A DNA stretch of 55,901 bases from Mansonella perstans (lineage: Eukaryota > Nematoda > Chromadorea > Rhabditida > Onchocercidae): the NCBI GenBank assembly GCA_037074765.1, contig JBAMDO010000279.1, positions 1-55,901 on the forward strand, read 5' to 3'. This document shows, piece by piece, positions 24,324 to 36,000 of this stretch; position 1 is the stretch's first letter, and each line of letters opens with the position of its first letter. The notes under the pieces are model-generated. The model was not told the origin of the DNA and did no database searches. It saw only the letters and a list, made by a program, of their open reading frames with translations. The position numbers and the translations under genes are program-made.

Positions 24324-27300
24324 TTAAAAAAAGTTCACTAAATGTTTTCGTGATATTTTGCCATTTGACGTTTTTGGTAAACTATGAACTAGTTGTAGGC
24401 CACCACGTAGCTGCTTATATGGTGCTACTTGATCTGCAATAATAGTTTAAAATTAGTTATTTGATTTAAAATTAATTATATTTTGAGATTAAATGATTGA
24501 ATGGAAACGATTAAAAAAAAATCGATTTATTAAGTTTGAATAATTATATTTCAGCTCAGGTAAACAATTGTAAATACAGCCTAGACAGGGATAATAGAAT
24601 CTGAAAATTGTAATTAAATCTAATAAGTGTAATATAATTTGACAAAAACAGGTAAATAATCTGATCGTTCAATTCATCAAAATATTTGCAAGAAAGTTTT
24701 GGTAAGATCTGTTTACGAGTACATGTGAATATTCAAAAATTTAAATTAAACCAAAATTTAATCAAATTTAGCAAAAATTTCAAAGGAATTAAATGTTAGT
24801 AAATTTAAAATTAAATTCCTAAAACATTTATCGTATAAATTTAATGCCTTAAGAATTAATGGATTCTAATTTTTTTAAAGAAATGAATTCAAATATAAAA
24901 TTGAAATTTGAAATTATACTAAATAAAAAAAATTTCGAACCATTTACGTATTTGATAAAATCATCAGCATGCAAATTAGCTGTTGCTTCATTATTTTTCA
25001 GTACAACAAATGCTTTTGGAACCTAGTAAATAAGGTTAATTTATTAATGAATAATTAATTAAGAAATCTTCAAAATCTTTTTTTTTCCTAGAACTTATCC
25101 AATTAGCATTTTAGGTGCATTTAGCAATATGTTTTGTTAATTTTTGTTAATTATTTTTTTTCAAATTGAACAATTTTGGAAGCAAATTAATAATTGAATG
25201 CTTCATGTGAGAAAGAGCACCAATTACCTGCCCATGATCCATATCCGGAATACCAATAACGGCTGCATCACTAATACTTTTATGACATTTCAAGATATCC
25301 TCCTGAAATGTGTTTCCTGCATACAGTGAGAAATAGTACTTTAACTAATTAATTAATAGGTAAGTATTAACTTTAAATGTATTTCCTTCACACTGTAACA
25401 CTTTAGCTAATTAATAAAAAGATAAGTTCTAACTTTAATTATTGCTTGCTAGAGATGGAAATGACGAAAAATGAAATACAAATAATGCAAACCAGCTCAG
25501 TTGGTGATACTTGCATACCATTCACTTTGATTAAATTTTTTTTTCGATCCACAAAAAAGTAAAAATTATTGGGGTCAAAATACATCAAATCACCTGAAAT
25601 GATGATGATAATGGTAATACGGGAAATTTAGCAAAAGGCAAAGATATCTAATTAATGAATGTTTCCAGGTTAATTGGCGCTTCATTTAATTTGACATATA
25701 TTTACTGCAAAATATTAAATTGATCGATTATTTCGATCAATATTCTGCAAAATAATTTTCAATATTTAAATTCTAATTTGTAATTTATTCAGTTTTAGTA
25801 GTTTCATGCCAGTTTAACTCAATATGAACTTAATGAAAAAGTTTTAAAAGAAATAAATTTACCAGTATGTAACCATTTATTGCTATCAATAACTTTTTTT
25901 GTTTCTTCGTCATCATTCAAATAACCTCTCATGATTGCATCTGATCGTAGTAAAAGTTCACCACATTTCCATGGTTCATCCAGCACTGCACCATTTTCTT
26001 CATCAATTAACTGCAACATTCGTAAGAAATTTCAGCATTTTACTAATGATACATAATGATCTCAAGGCACGGTATTCATTACTTTTCATTAATAATCAGC
26101 TGCTATCCACTACAGCTGCAGCATACTACACATATATGTGAAATGTTTATTTAGAGAATCCATATATTTTGCAGTTTTAAAAAAGAAATTTAAAAATTTT
26201 AAAAACCAAAATAGCATAAATTACTATAATTATGAGAAAATGCAAAAAATTCAGTTAAATATGACCATAGCTTCAAAACCGGGTAACAATTTCCCGCAAC
26301 TTCCCAAATAGGTATCATCATTGATTGGTGTGTTCAGTGGTGTTATATGACTGAGAACTACCAATTCCGTCATACCGTAACCTGACAGTAAAATTTGAAG
26401 AAGAAAATACGAAAACAAGGAAGAGTGATAAGATTTGTCAAGATGATCACAATGATGATGATGACGATAATAATGATAATATTAAGCTATATCGATTTTC
26501 GAGTTGCGTGACAGTTGTTAATTAGATGCTATTAATTTATAAATGCATGTAATTATTGTTAATGAAAATCGATTAATCATGATTATGTGAATAATTACTA
26601 TTAATTGAACAATAATAAATCTTATTGAGATTGAAGCAGTATTTTAATTCATTTGATCTTTCTCATTTTCTTCATTTCTCAAAATACTTTCATCTTTATT
26701 AGTAGAAGAATACAATTCTATAACAATGTCTTGTCTTATGAAATAATCCCAAAAAAAAAATATTAATTAAAATTTGAAAAAATTTTTTTTCTTAAAAATT
26801 ACTACAGTTCATATATATGTTCCGGAACAAATGAATAATTTTGAAAATAAAAACCGGAATAAATGAATAATTTTGGAAATTCAAAAATACCTTGTATTAG
26901 ATTAATCACATGTGGAAATTTATGCAAAAATCGTTTACACAACTCTCTACATAACGGAGCACTTCCACATAAGACTGTTGTTAGTGATGATAAATTCCAA
27001 TGTTCAATTGGAATTTCATCTTGACAAAGATTCTCAAGTATTGCTGGTACAACATTTAGTGTATCGATCTTAAAAGCAAAAAAAAGTCACCTGATCGATC
27101 AGATTCCGGAATAGTGAAAAATACAACACGGATGAGAAATTGGTCTATTTTTTTGAGGAAAATTAAATAATTAATTTTTTATTGATTAAATAGAAAAATC
27201 AGCTTATTTGAAAAAAAAATTTCATAAAACTTTTATACTTTATATTTTTCAATATAATTTAACATTATTGCTGGATGGTAATGCTGCAGCACAATTGTTT

Positions 27301-30091
27301 GATGTCCTTCCAATAAACAATAACATAACGCCCAAAAACCGGAACCATGACAAAATGGTAATACAGCAATGGTTGTACGTTGATGATTTGCCGATAGCCT
27401 ATTAAATAAGGCACTGAAAAAAAAAGTATTGGACATACGACGCTCACATTTAATTTAATAGACAAGAAGCTTGAAAAGAGTGGGTGGCGAAATACTTGCA
27501 AAAATGATTTGTGGAAGTGATTGGGTGGCATGCTTAGTAAATTCATCAGCCATCAGAGTTATTAATTAATCTGATAATGCTTAGGTTACATCTGCTTAGT
27601 AATGGCAGAAATGATGACAGAAATACCTAGTAATGACAGAAATGCTTAGTAGTGACAAAAAAAAAGCAAATAAAATTAATTTTATTCAAATTTTATGTTT
27701 ACTTAAATATTTGTTAAGATCTTACTATTTTAGTGCAGCTGTTGCAACGTTGAAATTATGATGTGTTAATTGAATACATTTTAGTGATCCTGTTGTACCA
27801 CTACTAAATGGCGTTAATAAAATGTCATCCACCGTAATACGATCATTACTGTCATTGCAGTCAAACAGAGCTTCCTCCCATTTCTTGATCAAACTATCAA
27901 AATCATTGCCATATTGAACAGAATGCTTGTTGAGAATTATTAACTGAAATAAATAATTAACCGAAATTAACTGAAATAAAATTTTATCAGTTAAACACAA
28001 CATGTTAATAGAGATAGATATTTGTATTACAATGATTAAGTCATAAATTGGGTTGTAAATTTTTATCGATAAATTTTATGCTATATAAATTATACCACTG
28101 AACTATTCAAATCTAGCTTACCATATTTTTGTAAGTTTATCAGTTTATCATTCTTTTTATAATACTTTTTCTTGACATTGAATTAGAATGAACAATTCGA
28201 GTTGTTAGATTATATAAATCATTGATTGAAACGATCAAATAGTTTAGCTTGTATGGTTGTGGCCTTTACTTGTGTATAGTAATGATAAGCTATGTTTGCA
28301 TGAATTCCCTATTATTTTTTTTCCTGGCCAATCTTGGCCAGTTGACTCTAGGCTTTCAGTAAGTGATTCAAAAAAAAAACACTCTATTTCATTTTATTTA
28401 ATGCTCTTCCATTTGCCCTATGCAATTATACCTGTATAATATTAATTTTGTGATAACTTTTCGAAATTTCCAGAAATAAATGAGAATAAAAAAATTAAAA
28501 TAACATTGAATGAATGGAAAACCTGGCATTGTTTAGCAGAACTGATAGTGATATGATGATTGCGAGCAGATACAATCAAATGTTTAGCATTTGTTAATTG
28601 CAAAACTTTTTCAAGCTCATCTAAATTTTCTTTTGAATATATTATTGTTAGGAAGAATAAAATTATATTTCATTGAACTAATTAATGATTAGTTTAAATG
28701 TAATGTACTTAAGATTTTTTTGAAATCTTATCACTATCACACTTTTTTTCTATAAAATTTATTTGAAATTAGCAAATATTGCTGCTTATTTCAACTAATT
28801 CAACTTATTATAATTATAATATCGTAGACTAATTTAACTTATCATACTATGCCGAATTTAGCTTATTGTAGCAATATTACCGTAGTATTATTTGGAAAAG
28901 TTAATTGATCTCATTTTAGCACATATTCGAAAAAAACCGGAAAAATTTCAACCGAATAGAGAATAGAAAATTAATTGTACAGAAAAATTTTATCGCTTGA
29001 AAAGTATGCATAAGCATTTTTTGAAGTTTGCGTATTTTTTTTTTTTAAATACATTACGTTGGGTGGATTCCGGATGAATGCCTGATATACAGCAACCAAT
29101 TAGCGCACTACCAAGAAAAATAATAGCATACTGGTAACAGTTTTCCAAACATACGACTACAATATCACCTTTTTTAGCACCCAGCTGTTTGAGAGCATTA
29201 GCAAAACTATAAGATTTATTCCGAAGCTGATTGAATGTCAAATTATCTCCAGTACATACATCTGTCTGTAAGTAAAATTTCATTTTGATAATTTCAAAAA
29301 AATTTATCACATCTTATTGTTTTACTGTAAGTAACTGTATTCTGATAGTTTTAAAAAATTTTTATATCACACATTACTGTAAGTAGAAGTTCATCCTGAT
29401 AGTTTTAAAAAATTTCTGTATCACATCTTATCGACATTCCTCTTATTTCTGATTTTTGTCAGCGGTCATGGATTTAACGCCTCCAAGAACTGAAAGATAC
29501 CAGTAACCCAATCCATGTCTATACCCTACACATTTCATCAAAAAAAAAAAAAAAACATCTAACATTTTAGGTTCGAATGCAAAATTAAAGTTAAAATGTT
29601 TCAAAAAATGTTGTGCAAATCTAGAATGCCATAAAACATTCGATTTTTTGACTTTGTACTTAAATTTAAAATTTAAAATCATCTACAAATATTCCTTTTG
29701 GTTCAATTTCAGAAAACTGCACGATTACTAAACGCTAATAACAAATTATTAATGAATGTCATACTTCGCCATTTCTTGATTAGCTTATTTTAGCTTTAAT
29801 TTAATTACAAGATTAAAATATTTCAATTATTTCTTTCAACATACCAATGCTATGCTGTCACCATATTGCAACGCTGCATCGAGAATTTGTAAATGAAAAA
29901 GTTGATCATTGAAGGAAAGCATGATTGCTTGTTTGGCATCTATGATTGGAATGAAGAAATGCTTGTAAAATTCTGCTGGAAAAAAGAAATAACTACTGCA
30001 TTTGCTATAAGTGAAGCTAATTTTGAATATGCTATCAAAATTGCCATTATTTTTTACTCCAGTTTCCAAATTTCAACAGCCAAAGAACCAT
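24324..30091 (-). CDS. Acyl-CoA synthetase, 4-coumarate:CoA ligase/luciferase type, 557 aa
   Basis: ATP-dependent ligase forming acyl-CoA through an acyl-AMP intermediate; the substrate could be a fatty or aromatic acid and cannot be told from sequence. Thirteen exons all join in phase: 30091-30058, 29975-29845, 29265-29058, 28620-28523, 27943-27726, 27413-27239, 27068-26891, 26381-26266, 26010-25863, 25593-25493, 25302-25228, 25022-24941 and 24433-24324. Motifs: AMP-binding P-loop SSGTTGSLK (204-212), YGMTE (349-353), TGD (about 437), VDRKKNLIK hinge region, and the C-terminal catalytic lysine K547 in PKTSNGKISRK. The length is normal for the family. The protein ends VNFF, with no SKL-type peroxisomal signal. 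The ATG choice (MVLWLLKFGNW) rests on a weak tggagtaaaa donor. C. elegans acs genes are the likely relatives. Confidence 0.92.
26021..26083. repeat. Dispersed copy of the 22.9-kb repeat next to a splice site
   Basis: The 63 bases from cgtaagaaatttcagcattt to ggtattcattact match the block at 22937-23003 at roughly 85-90% identity by eye. This copy starts only about 10 bases from the 3' splice site of the acyl-CoA synthetase exon at 26010. Confidence 0.65.
29262..29425. repeat. Tandem repeat that copies a 3' splice site three times
   Basis: Three units of about 55-62 bases, starting near 29266, 29328 and 29381, each begin ctgtaagta and end around tatcacatctta. On the minus (coding) strand each unit ends in acttacag, an acceptor-like sequence. 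The leftmost is the actual acceptor of exon 29265-29058. The other two are decoy or alternative acceptors upstream. Confidence 0.7.
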
Positions 30092-30409
30092 ATCCTCATT
30101 TTCCGTTTCAAAGAATTTTAAGACCAATATTTTATTTTCAGTCGTGAAGAAACAATTATTTGCAGCATGTTAATTAGTTATTCAAGAATTTCTAAAAAAA
30201 TCTGAATTTGAACATGCTGCCAAAACATAGCTCTAGTCATACAGATACACAGCAATAACATGTACAGAAATACACACCAGAAAAACAAAAAAAATTTTAT
30301 GTGAAATAAATCTTGTCATATTTCTAAATACAAATTATCAAATATCAAGAAAAAAAAACAACAACAACAAAATATCAACTCAATACGCAAACAGTGTTTG
30401 ATAACATTT
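30092..30409. other. Short intergenic spacer, possible operon junction
   Basis: 318 bases separate the histone-fold gene stop from the ATG of the next co-oriented gene. It contains no other gene. It is short enough for nematode-style polycistronic transcription but also long enough for a compact promoter. Confidence 0.4.
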
Positions 30410-31591
30410 TTATCCTGTTTTTTCTGATAGAGATGGCCGTACCAAATGTATCACATCGGCAAACCGTACCATATGGGGTACCATTTCTGCAAAAAAATTC
30501 AACGTATAATTAATTAATTATTCATGATCTCATCGATCTATTAAGATAAATGCTTTTTATATGAAATTTCAGTAGAAAGAATATAGTAGAATTACAGCAG
30601 AATATTACTGCATATGCAGCAAAAAACGATTCATCTTAAAAAAAAAAAAAATTTAGTCCCCTTAACTAAATTATTCTCTATCCATTTGCTGCTCCTTTTT
30701 TCACGAACCATTCTAAAAAAATAAAAAATAAAATATCAAATTTAATACAAACCGTGTAAGAATTCAAGTTTATCATTATCCTGAATATAATCTGCCAAAT
30801 GAGAATATTCGATACATTTCGGTCTGTCGTTTGTTTCATAAGATTCTTTTGCTAATTTGCATATAAAGAGCTCCTTAAAACAACGGATTTTCAATGATTT
30901 TAAAAACATGAACAATTTTTGTAACGAAAAAGATCAGTTCCGAATTTCGTGTTCAAACTAATCAGTTCGGATATAGCTCAATTTAATTCAAATTCCTATT
31001 TAAACTAATCAGTATCTTAGCTTCATTAATTAGATTTCATAATATTCTGTAAGCCGTTAATAACATGTTTTAATCAGTTCATAAATGCATTTTAGTTTAC
31101 TTTGATTTACTGTTTCAAAATGAAGCACCAATATGATTCCAAAAAAAAAGAAATCGAAATTTCAGTTTCTACAAAAAATTAGAAACTAATATCGAACTGC
31201 ACGGTAACTCCTCAACTCTAGTTTACCACTTACTTGGCAAACTTTTTGAAACATAAATGTATATGACAGTTAAAGCTTTGGTACTTACTGGTACTTCTTG
31301 CATGGTACTTAATGGTACTTACTTTAATGGTTAAATGATACTTACTGCAGCTTTAGTCATAGCGAATAAGCCTTCATTGGAGATTGGTACTTGCTCACCG
31401 CCACTTTGCATGATCGTCCTAACACGCGCAAGAGGTAATTCATGCTGTGCATTCAACAATGATAGTGATGATGATGATGATGGTGCTTCATTTTCCGAAT
31501 GATCAGATTTCCGGAATGCTATCAATACTTGATCATCATCCTGCGAATCACTATCATCGCTGAAAGCCATCTTCACATTCCTGTTATGCAT
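30410..31591 (-). CDS. CHRAC1-like (H2A/NF-YC-family) histone-fold protein, 147 aa
   Basis: Small nuclear histone-fold protein of the CHRAC15/POLE4/Dpb3 type. Relatives pair with a second histone-fold subunit in the CHRAC/ACF remodeller or DNA polymerase epsilon. Three exons in phase: 31591-31346, 30873-30753 and 30486-30410. An acidic, serine-rich start (DDSDSQDDDQ, then a poly-Ser run) precedes the fold. Helix 1 is LPLARVRTIMQSGG, then ISNEGLFAMTKAAELFICKLAKES, then CIEYSHLADYIQDNDKLEFL and a VPHMVRF tail. The FLHEMVP segment resembles FLxDILP of CHRAC1 more than POLE4. A second in-frame ATG at 31570 (MAFSDDSD) could be the start. An ag acceptor lies just upstream of the first ATG (ttatag), fitting trans-splicing. 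The stop is 318 bp before the acyl-CoA synthetase ATG. Confidence 0.85.
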
Positions 31592-33018
31592 AGCCCTATA
31601 ATTCTATAATTCTGAAGTATCAAACCGATAAATTAAAAATCTCATTTCCTCTTAACACAGTCAATGTTCACGACGTTAAGAATAAACGCTCGAAAAATTT
31701 CAAGCAGAAAAATTTGAATCTCGTTTAAAATCCAAAAAAAATCTATATCTCATCACCTTATCATATTTATCCATATATATGTTGCACTCACATATTTAAC
31801 CACATATACGTTATTTTACACACGTATACGTTATACCTGGTATACACCTGATAAGAACTACTCTAATTCCAAGATCGTCACAATGGCCAAGATTTTATTT
31901 CAAAAATTAAAGTAATCTGAATCGTATGATCTGAATCAATGTAACAAATCTAATTTCGGAAGTGAAAAATTTATTGAATGGAAAATTTTTTAAATTTACA
32001 ATAAGGAAGGCAAATAACTGTGAAAATCACACACAAGTTGATACAAAAGGTAGAAAAAATAAGTTTGGCTAACTACTAGGCACTACATTTTCAAAAATGA
32101 TGATGAAAAATTATTTTTGTAGTACTAAATTTTGTTAGTGAAAACAAATCTGTAGTAATAAGAATAATGCAAGCAGCTTTTCATTCATAAAAAAAAAAAA
32201 AATGGAAAAATAAAATGTATAACATCACAATTGTCTGAGGTATATATTTCTAAAACTCAATTAATCATCTCAAAATAACTTTAAATTTGAAAGAAATTAA
32301 AAATCCGATCCTGTACAATACTTGTAATCAACATTACATGAGTCATCTATTAAAACGATGAAAATTTAAAAAATTAACTTTTTCATTTCAGAGCAAAGAA
32401 AGACATTATGAAACCGATCAGTACCAAAATAAAGTTATGTAACGCATAGGAGACATCTTTAAAAATTTGGAAAATTTTTAAAGATGCAAGGACAGTCCAT
32501 TAGTATGGATCAAATAAAAATCATTCCTGATATGAAAAATATTCTAGTCTATTCGTTATGCTTTCTGCACGAGTATATTCTTTATTTTTTCTCACCATTA
32601 CATATCAAAAATTTAAACGACTAAAATTCACAAAATTCTGAAATTTAAATGGCTAAAATTCACATTTAAAATGTACCCTTTACCATTCCGCATATGTTTT
32701 CATCCTGAAACAATGAAAAAATTAAATAAATCAGATTAAAATGAAAATAAAAGTATAATATCAGAATAACACAAAAAATACCAAAAATTTTCTACCTTCG
32801 TTATTGTTATTAATTTTGGAATTAAATTCAAAAAGGAATCAACATATCCTAACAATAGTACTCTTTCACTTGTTAAACTAATCCGTATTAGACTGCACTA
32901 GCAATTCAATAATGATTACTATTTACAACAACAAACAAAAACTCCACGTAATGAAATAATGAACTAAATTAAAACAATTATACCGTTATAACAAAATAAC
33001 ATCCTCTTAGACCTTTCT
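31592..33018. other. Spacer/3' UTR region
   Basis: About 1.4 kb between the zinc-finger gene stop and the histone-fold gene start, both on the minus strand. It presumably carries the zinc-finger gene's 3' UTR and the promoter of the histone-fold gene. No frame with coding character. Confidence 0.5.
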
Positions 33019-36000
33019 TCAGATTCGGTATTTCATCTTGTCTCTCACTGATTCATTCGTGGTACTGAAATCTGTAATAAGCATAATAAAAAGTATAAAA
33101 CCAGAAGAGAACAAATTATGAAAATGTAATACAGAGCATAAAAAAAAGCGAAAGATATTCTCTGAAGCTTCAACCAAACCCGGACAATATCATGCAGTTT
33201 TCGAAGTTCGAACAAGTAGAGTTACAGATCCCATGAGCTTATATTTACTAATTACGGAACTAATTTTATTCTTACGCAAAATAGTTACCTACATAGATTT
33301 TATCAACTCTCAAAGGTACCTTCAAATTCCTGCTTTCGTGCTCTTTTATTACGTCCCTCAACTATTTGTTTTTCACCGTCCACAAAACGTGCATCACCGG
33401 CCGGCAAAACCGAACTATTATTGTCACCGTAGTTTACATTATAACAGTATTTCGAATCCTGCATGAAAAGATCAGTTACATCTATTAAGAGTAAACATTC
33501 TACTGAACAAGAAAGAAAAAGTAATGGACGAATAGAAGTGGGAATTTTTTTATTCCTTCGTTGTATTTAAACAAAAAATCAATCATACAATAGAAACCCA
33601 CATTCGAATTCCCTTCCAAAATAATTGCTTGTTCATCATTAGCCATAGTAAGTTGACCAGTTTCAAATAGATGCTGAACGCTTTCAATATCATCAAACTG
33701 AATTTGCACCTCTTCATCCTCGCCCAATTCAATCTTAAAATATACAACATTAACCGTATTTCGATCCACAATACCAGTCTTTCTAGCTAATTTACAGTAT
33801 CTGGAACTTAATATGTGCTTCGGTCATAACAATTACCAAGCATCAATATGGCGGGGGTGAGGGGTGGGGGAGGACTCGATTGGTCTAATAAGTCTAGACG
33901 AAAAGCTGCTGTTTCCAAATAGGAAAAAATCTTATCCATGATCGATAGCAGGCAGCACTATGAAACGGATAGTTACTACCGCGTCGTTCAGGAGAAATAG
34001 GGTAACATTTAGTCAACTTCTTGATCTAAGATGACATCAAACATGCAATCCTTAGCAAACAGCTTCACTTGCGTTGTGATGTGGGAAAGCAGAAACCATA
34101 GGCCTTGATGCTTAAGGGAAACACGGAAGGCGATTAAATATAGAAAGAAGCAGATGAGAACGAACTCCAGTCGGAAGAGTTAAGGCAGTGTGTGCAGGTA
34201 TTGTGTATGTGTTTATGCGTGTGATTACAATTTAAAAAAGCACCTAAAAGAATTTTTTGTTGAGGAAAAAAGTAAGATAAAAAATGCGCATTTCATACAT
34301 ACCACTTCGCCATTTTCATCGATGAATATCTGATTCCCATCAGCATCCTCGTCAATACGACAAACGCGGCGAATAACTGGTTCTGATGTCGCTACTGGCT
34401 GAAAGTTAGAAGGAAAAAAGAAACTGTAGCATGAGATGTCTGAGAAGAAATCAGAATAGTGGCTCCAAAGTGGTAATTAAAGTAATGCAGAGTATAACTA
34501 CAAAGAGCTGATATGGATTTTCAACTTTATCCCAAAACAATGCTTTTATTACTACATTAATTTTGATCAATGATCGAAATGCAAGAAACGGTTATGCCTA
34601 GTTTGTCTAGCTAGATAGTTCCGAACCACTTCCAACAGTACTTCACAATGACGACTTACTGAGTATTAACCAAGATAGCATATGGACAGAGAAATCTTTC
34701 AATGTTAGGAAAATGGACTACAATAGTAATCATTTTCCACTCAGCACTGATAGTCATTGCCAAAGAATTAACAATACAACTTTATGTTATTTCCCGAACA
34801 TAAGCAGTGATTTCGACACCAAACAGCCGATCTTCTCAATAGATAAAATGTATGAAAGTTATTAATAAAAAAAAATTCCGCTAAAGATTTTACTTGCACA
34901 GAAAAAATGGAAGAAATTACCTCATGGACAGGTACTTCGGGTGCAAGTGTTGGTGGAGGCTCAACGTTATCAATATCACCTGTCTGATTCGAGGTATTTC
35001 CTGATTTGTCACCGGTTTCTACAAGTTAAAATTTTGATTATCGTTTGAAAACATCGAAAAGATTGCTACTCTGAAATGATGCTTTACTATAATCAGCAAT
35101 ATCCAACAATGTGCATAAGTATACCTGCACAACACTGTCTGGTAGATACAGCAGATGCTTCTGTTTCTCTCTTTGCATCGTTTAAGAAATAATGATGCAT
35201 TTCTGACGGATGAACAGCTTTTACATGACGCTCAACAGCGCGCTCGCCGTAAAATACCACTCCTATAAGTAGCAACAATGAAGAAAACATAACTAAATAA
35301 AAGCAATTATAAGAAGATATGTAAATGTCGCACACAACTGATAAAGGAAGAGCAGATCTGCAGTATTACATCAGGCTGTTGACGGTGAACCTTATCAAAT
35401 AAATCTGGTTATGACTAGAAGATGACCTGAAAAACAATTCCAAAAAAGAAAAAAAAATAGACAATATTTTCGTGAAAACATATTATGCAACTAACCACAA
35501 ACTGGACAAGATTTCCCGTTCGGTAAATCTGGCCGCATAACCATCAATTCAAAAGGTGGTTTTGTACGAAAATGTGGAAAAGATGTAGTTGAGCTATCCG
35601 AAACCTCACGCTTATTAGCAATCATTTTCTTCTGCGCCGAAGATAATTGTAAATTTCGCTGTGCCAATGCTCTCACTGCACGTCGCAATGCAAGCGCATC
35701 AAACTAGAAAAATGTCAAGGCATTGATAAAAATTAAATGTATCTTTCACAAGAAAAGAATTTCACAAAGTTTTTAAAGAATGGCAGGAATTGTAAAACAA
35801 AGTTTTAAAATATGTTGTTCCCACTTTCTAACTTCATATATCATCAGTTGTAGACATACAGTGTATGAAAGGAACGCAACGGTATTTGTTATGCATAGCT
35901 ATGACATGATGAATTTACTGCATCAAAAACTGAATAGCAAGAACAATAGCTTAACTTGAAACGACCGACCGATAAGGCGATTATCATTTCTAGCTACGAA

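Noticed and set aside
29443..30147. Several 75-84-codon frames around the first acyl-CoA synthetase exons
   Set aside because: Antisense or out-of-frame shadows, or read-through of intron sequence into the exon starting at 29975 (for example the METGVKNNGNF frame).
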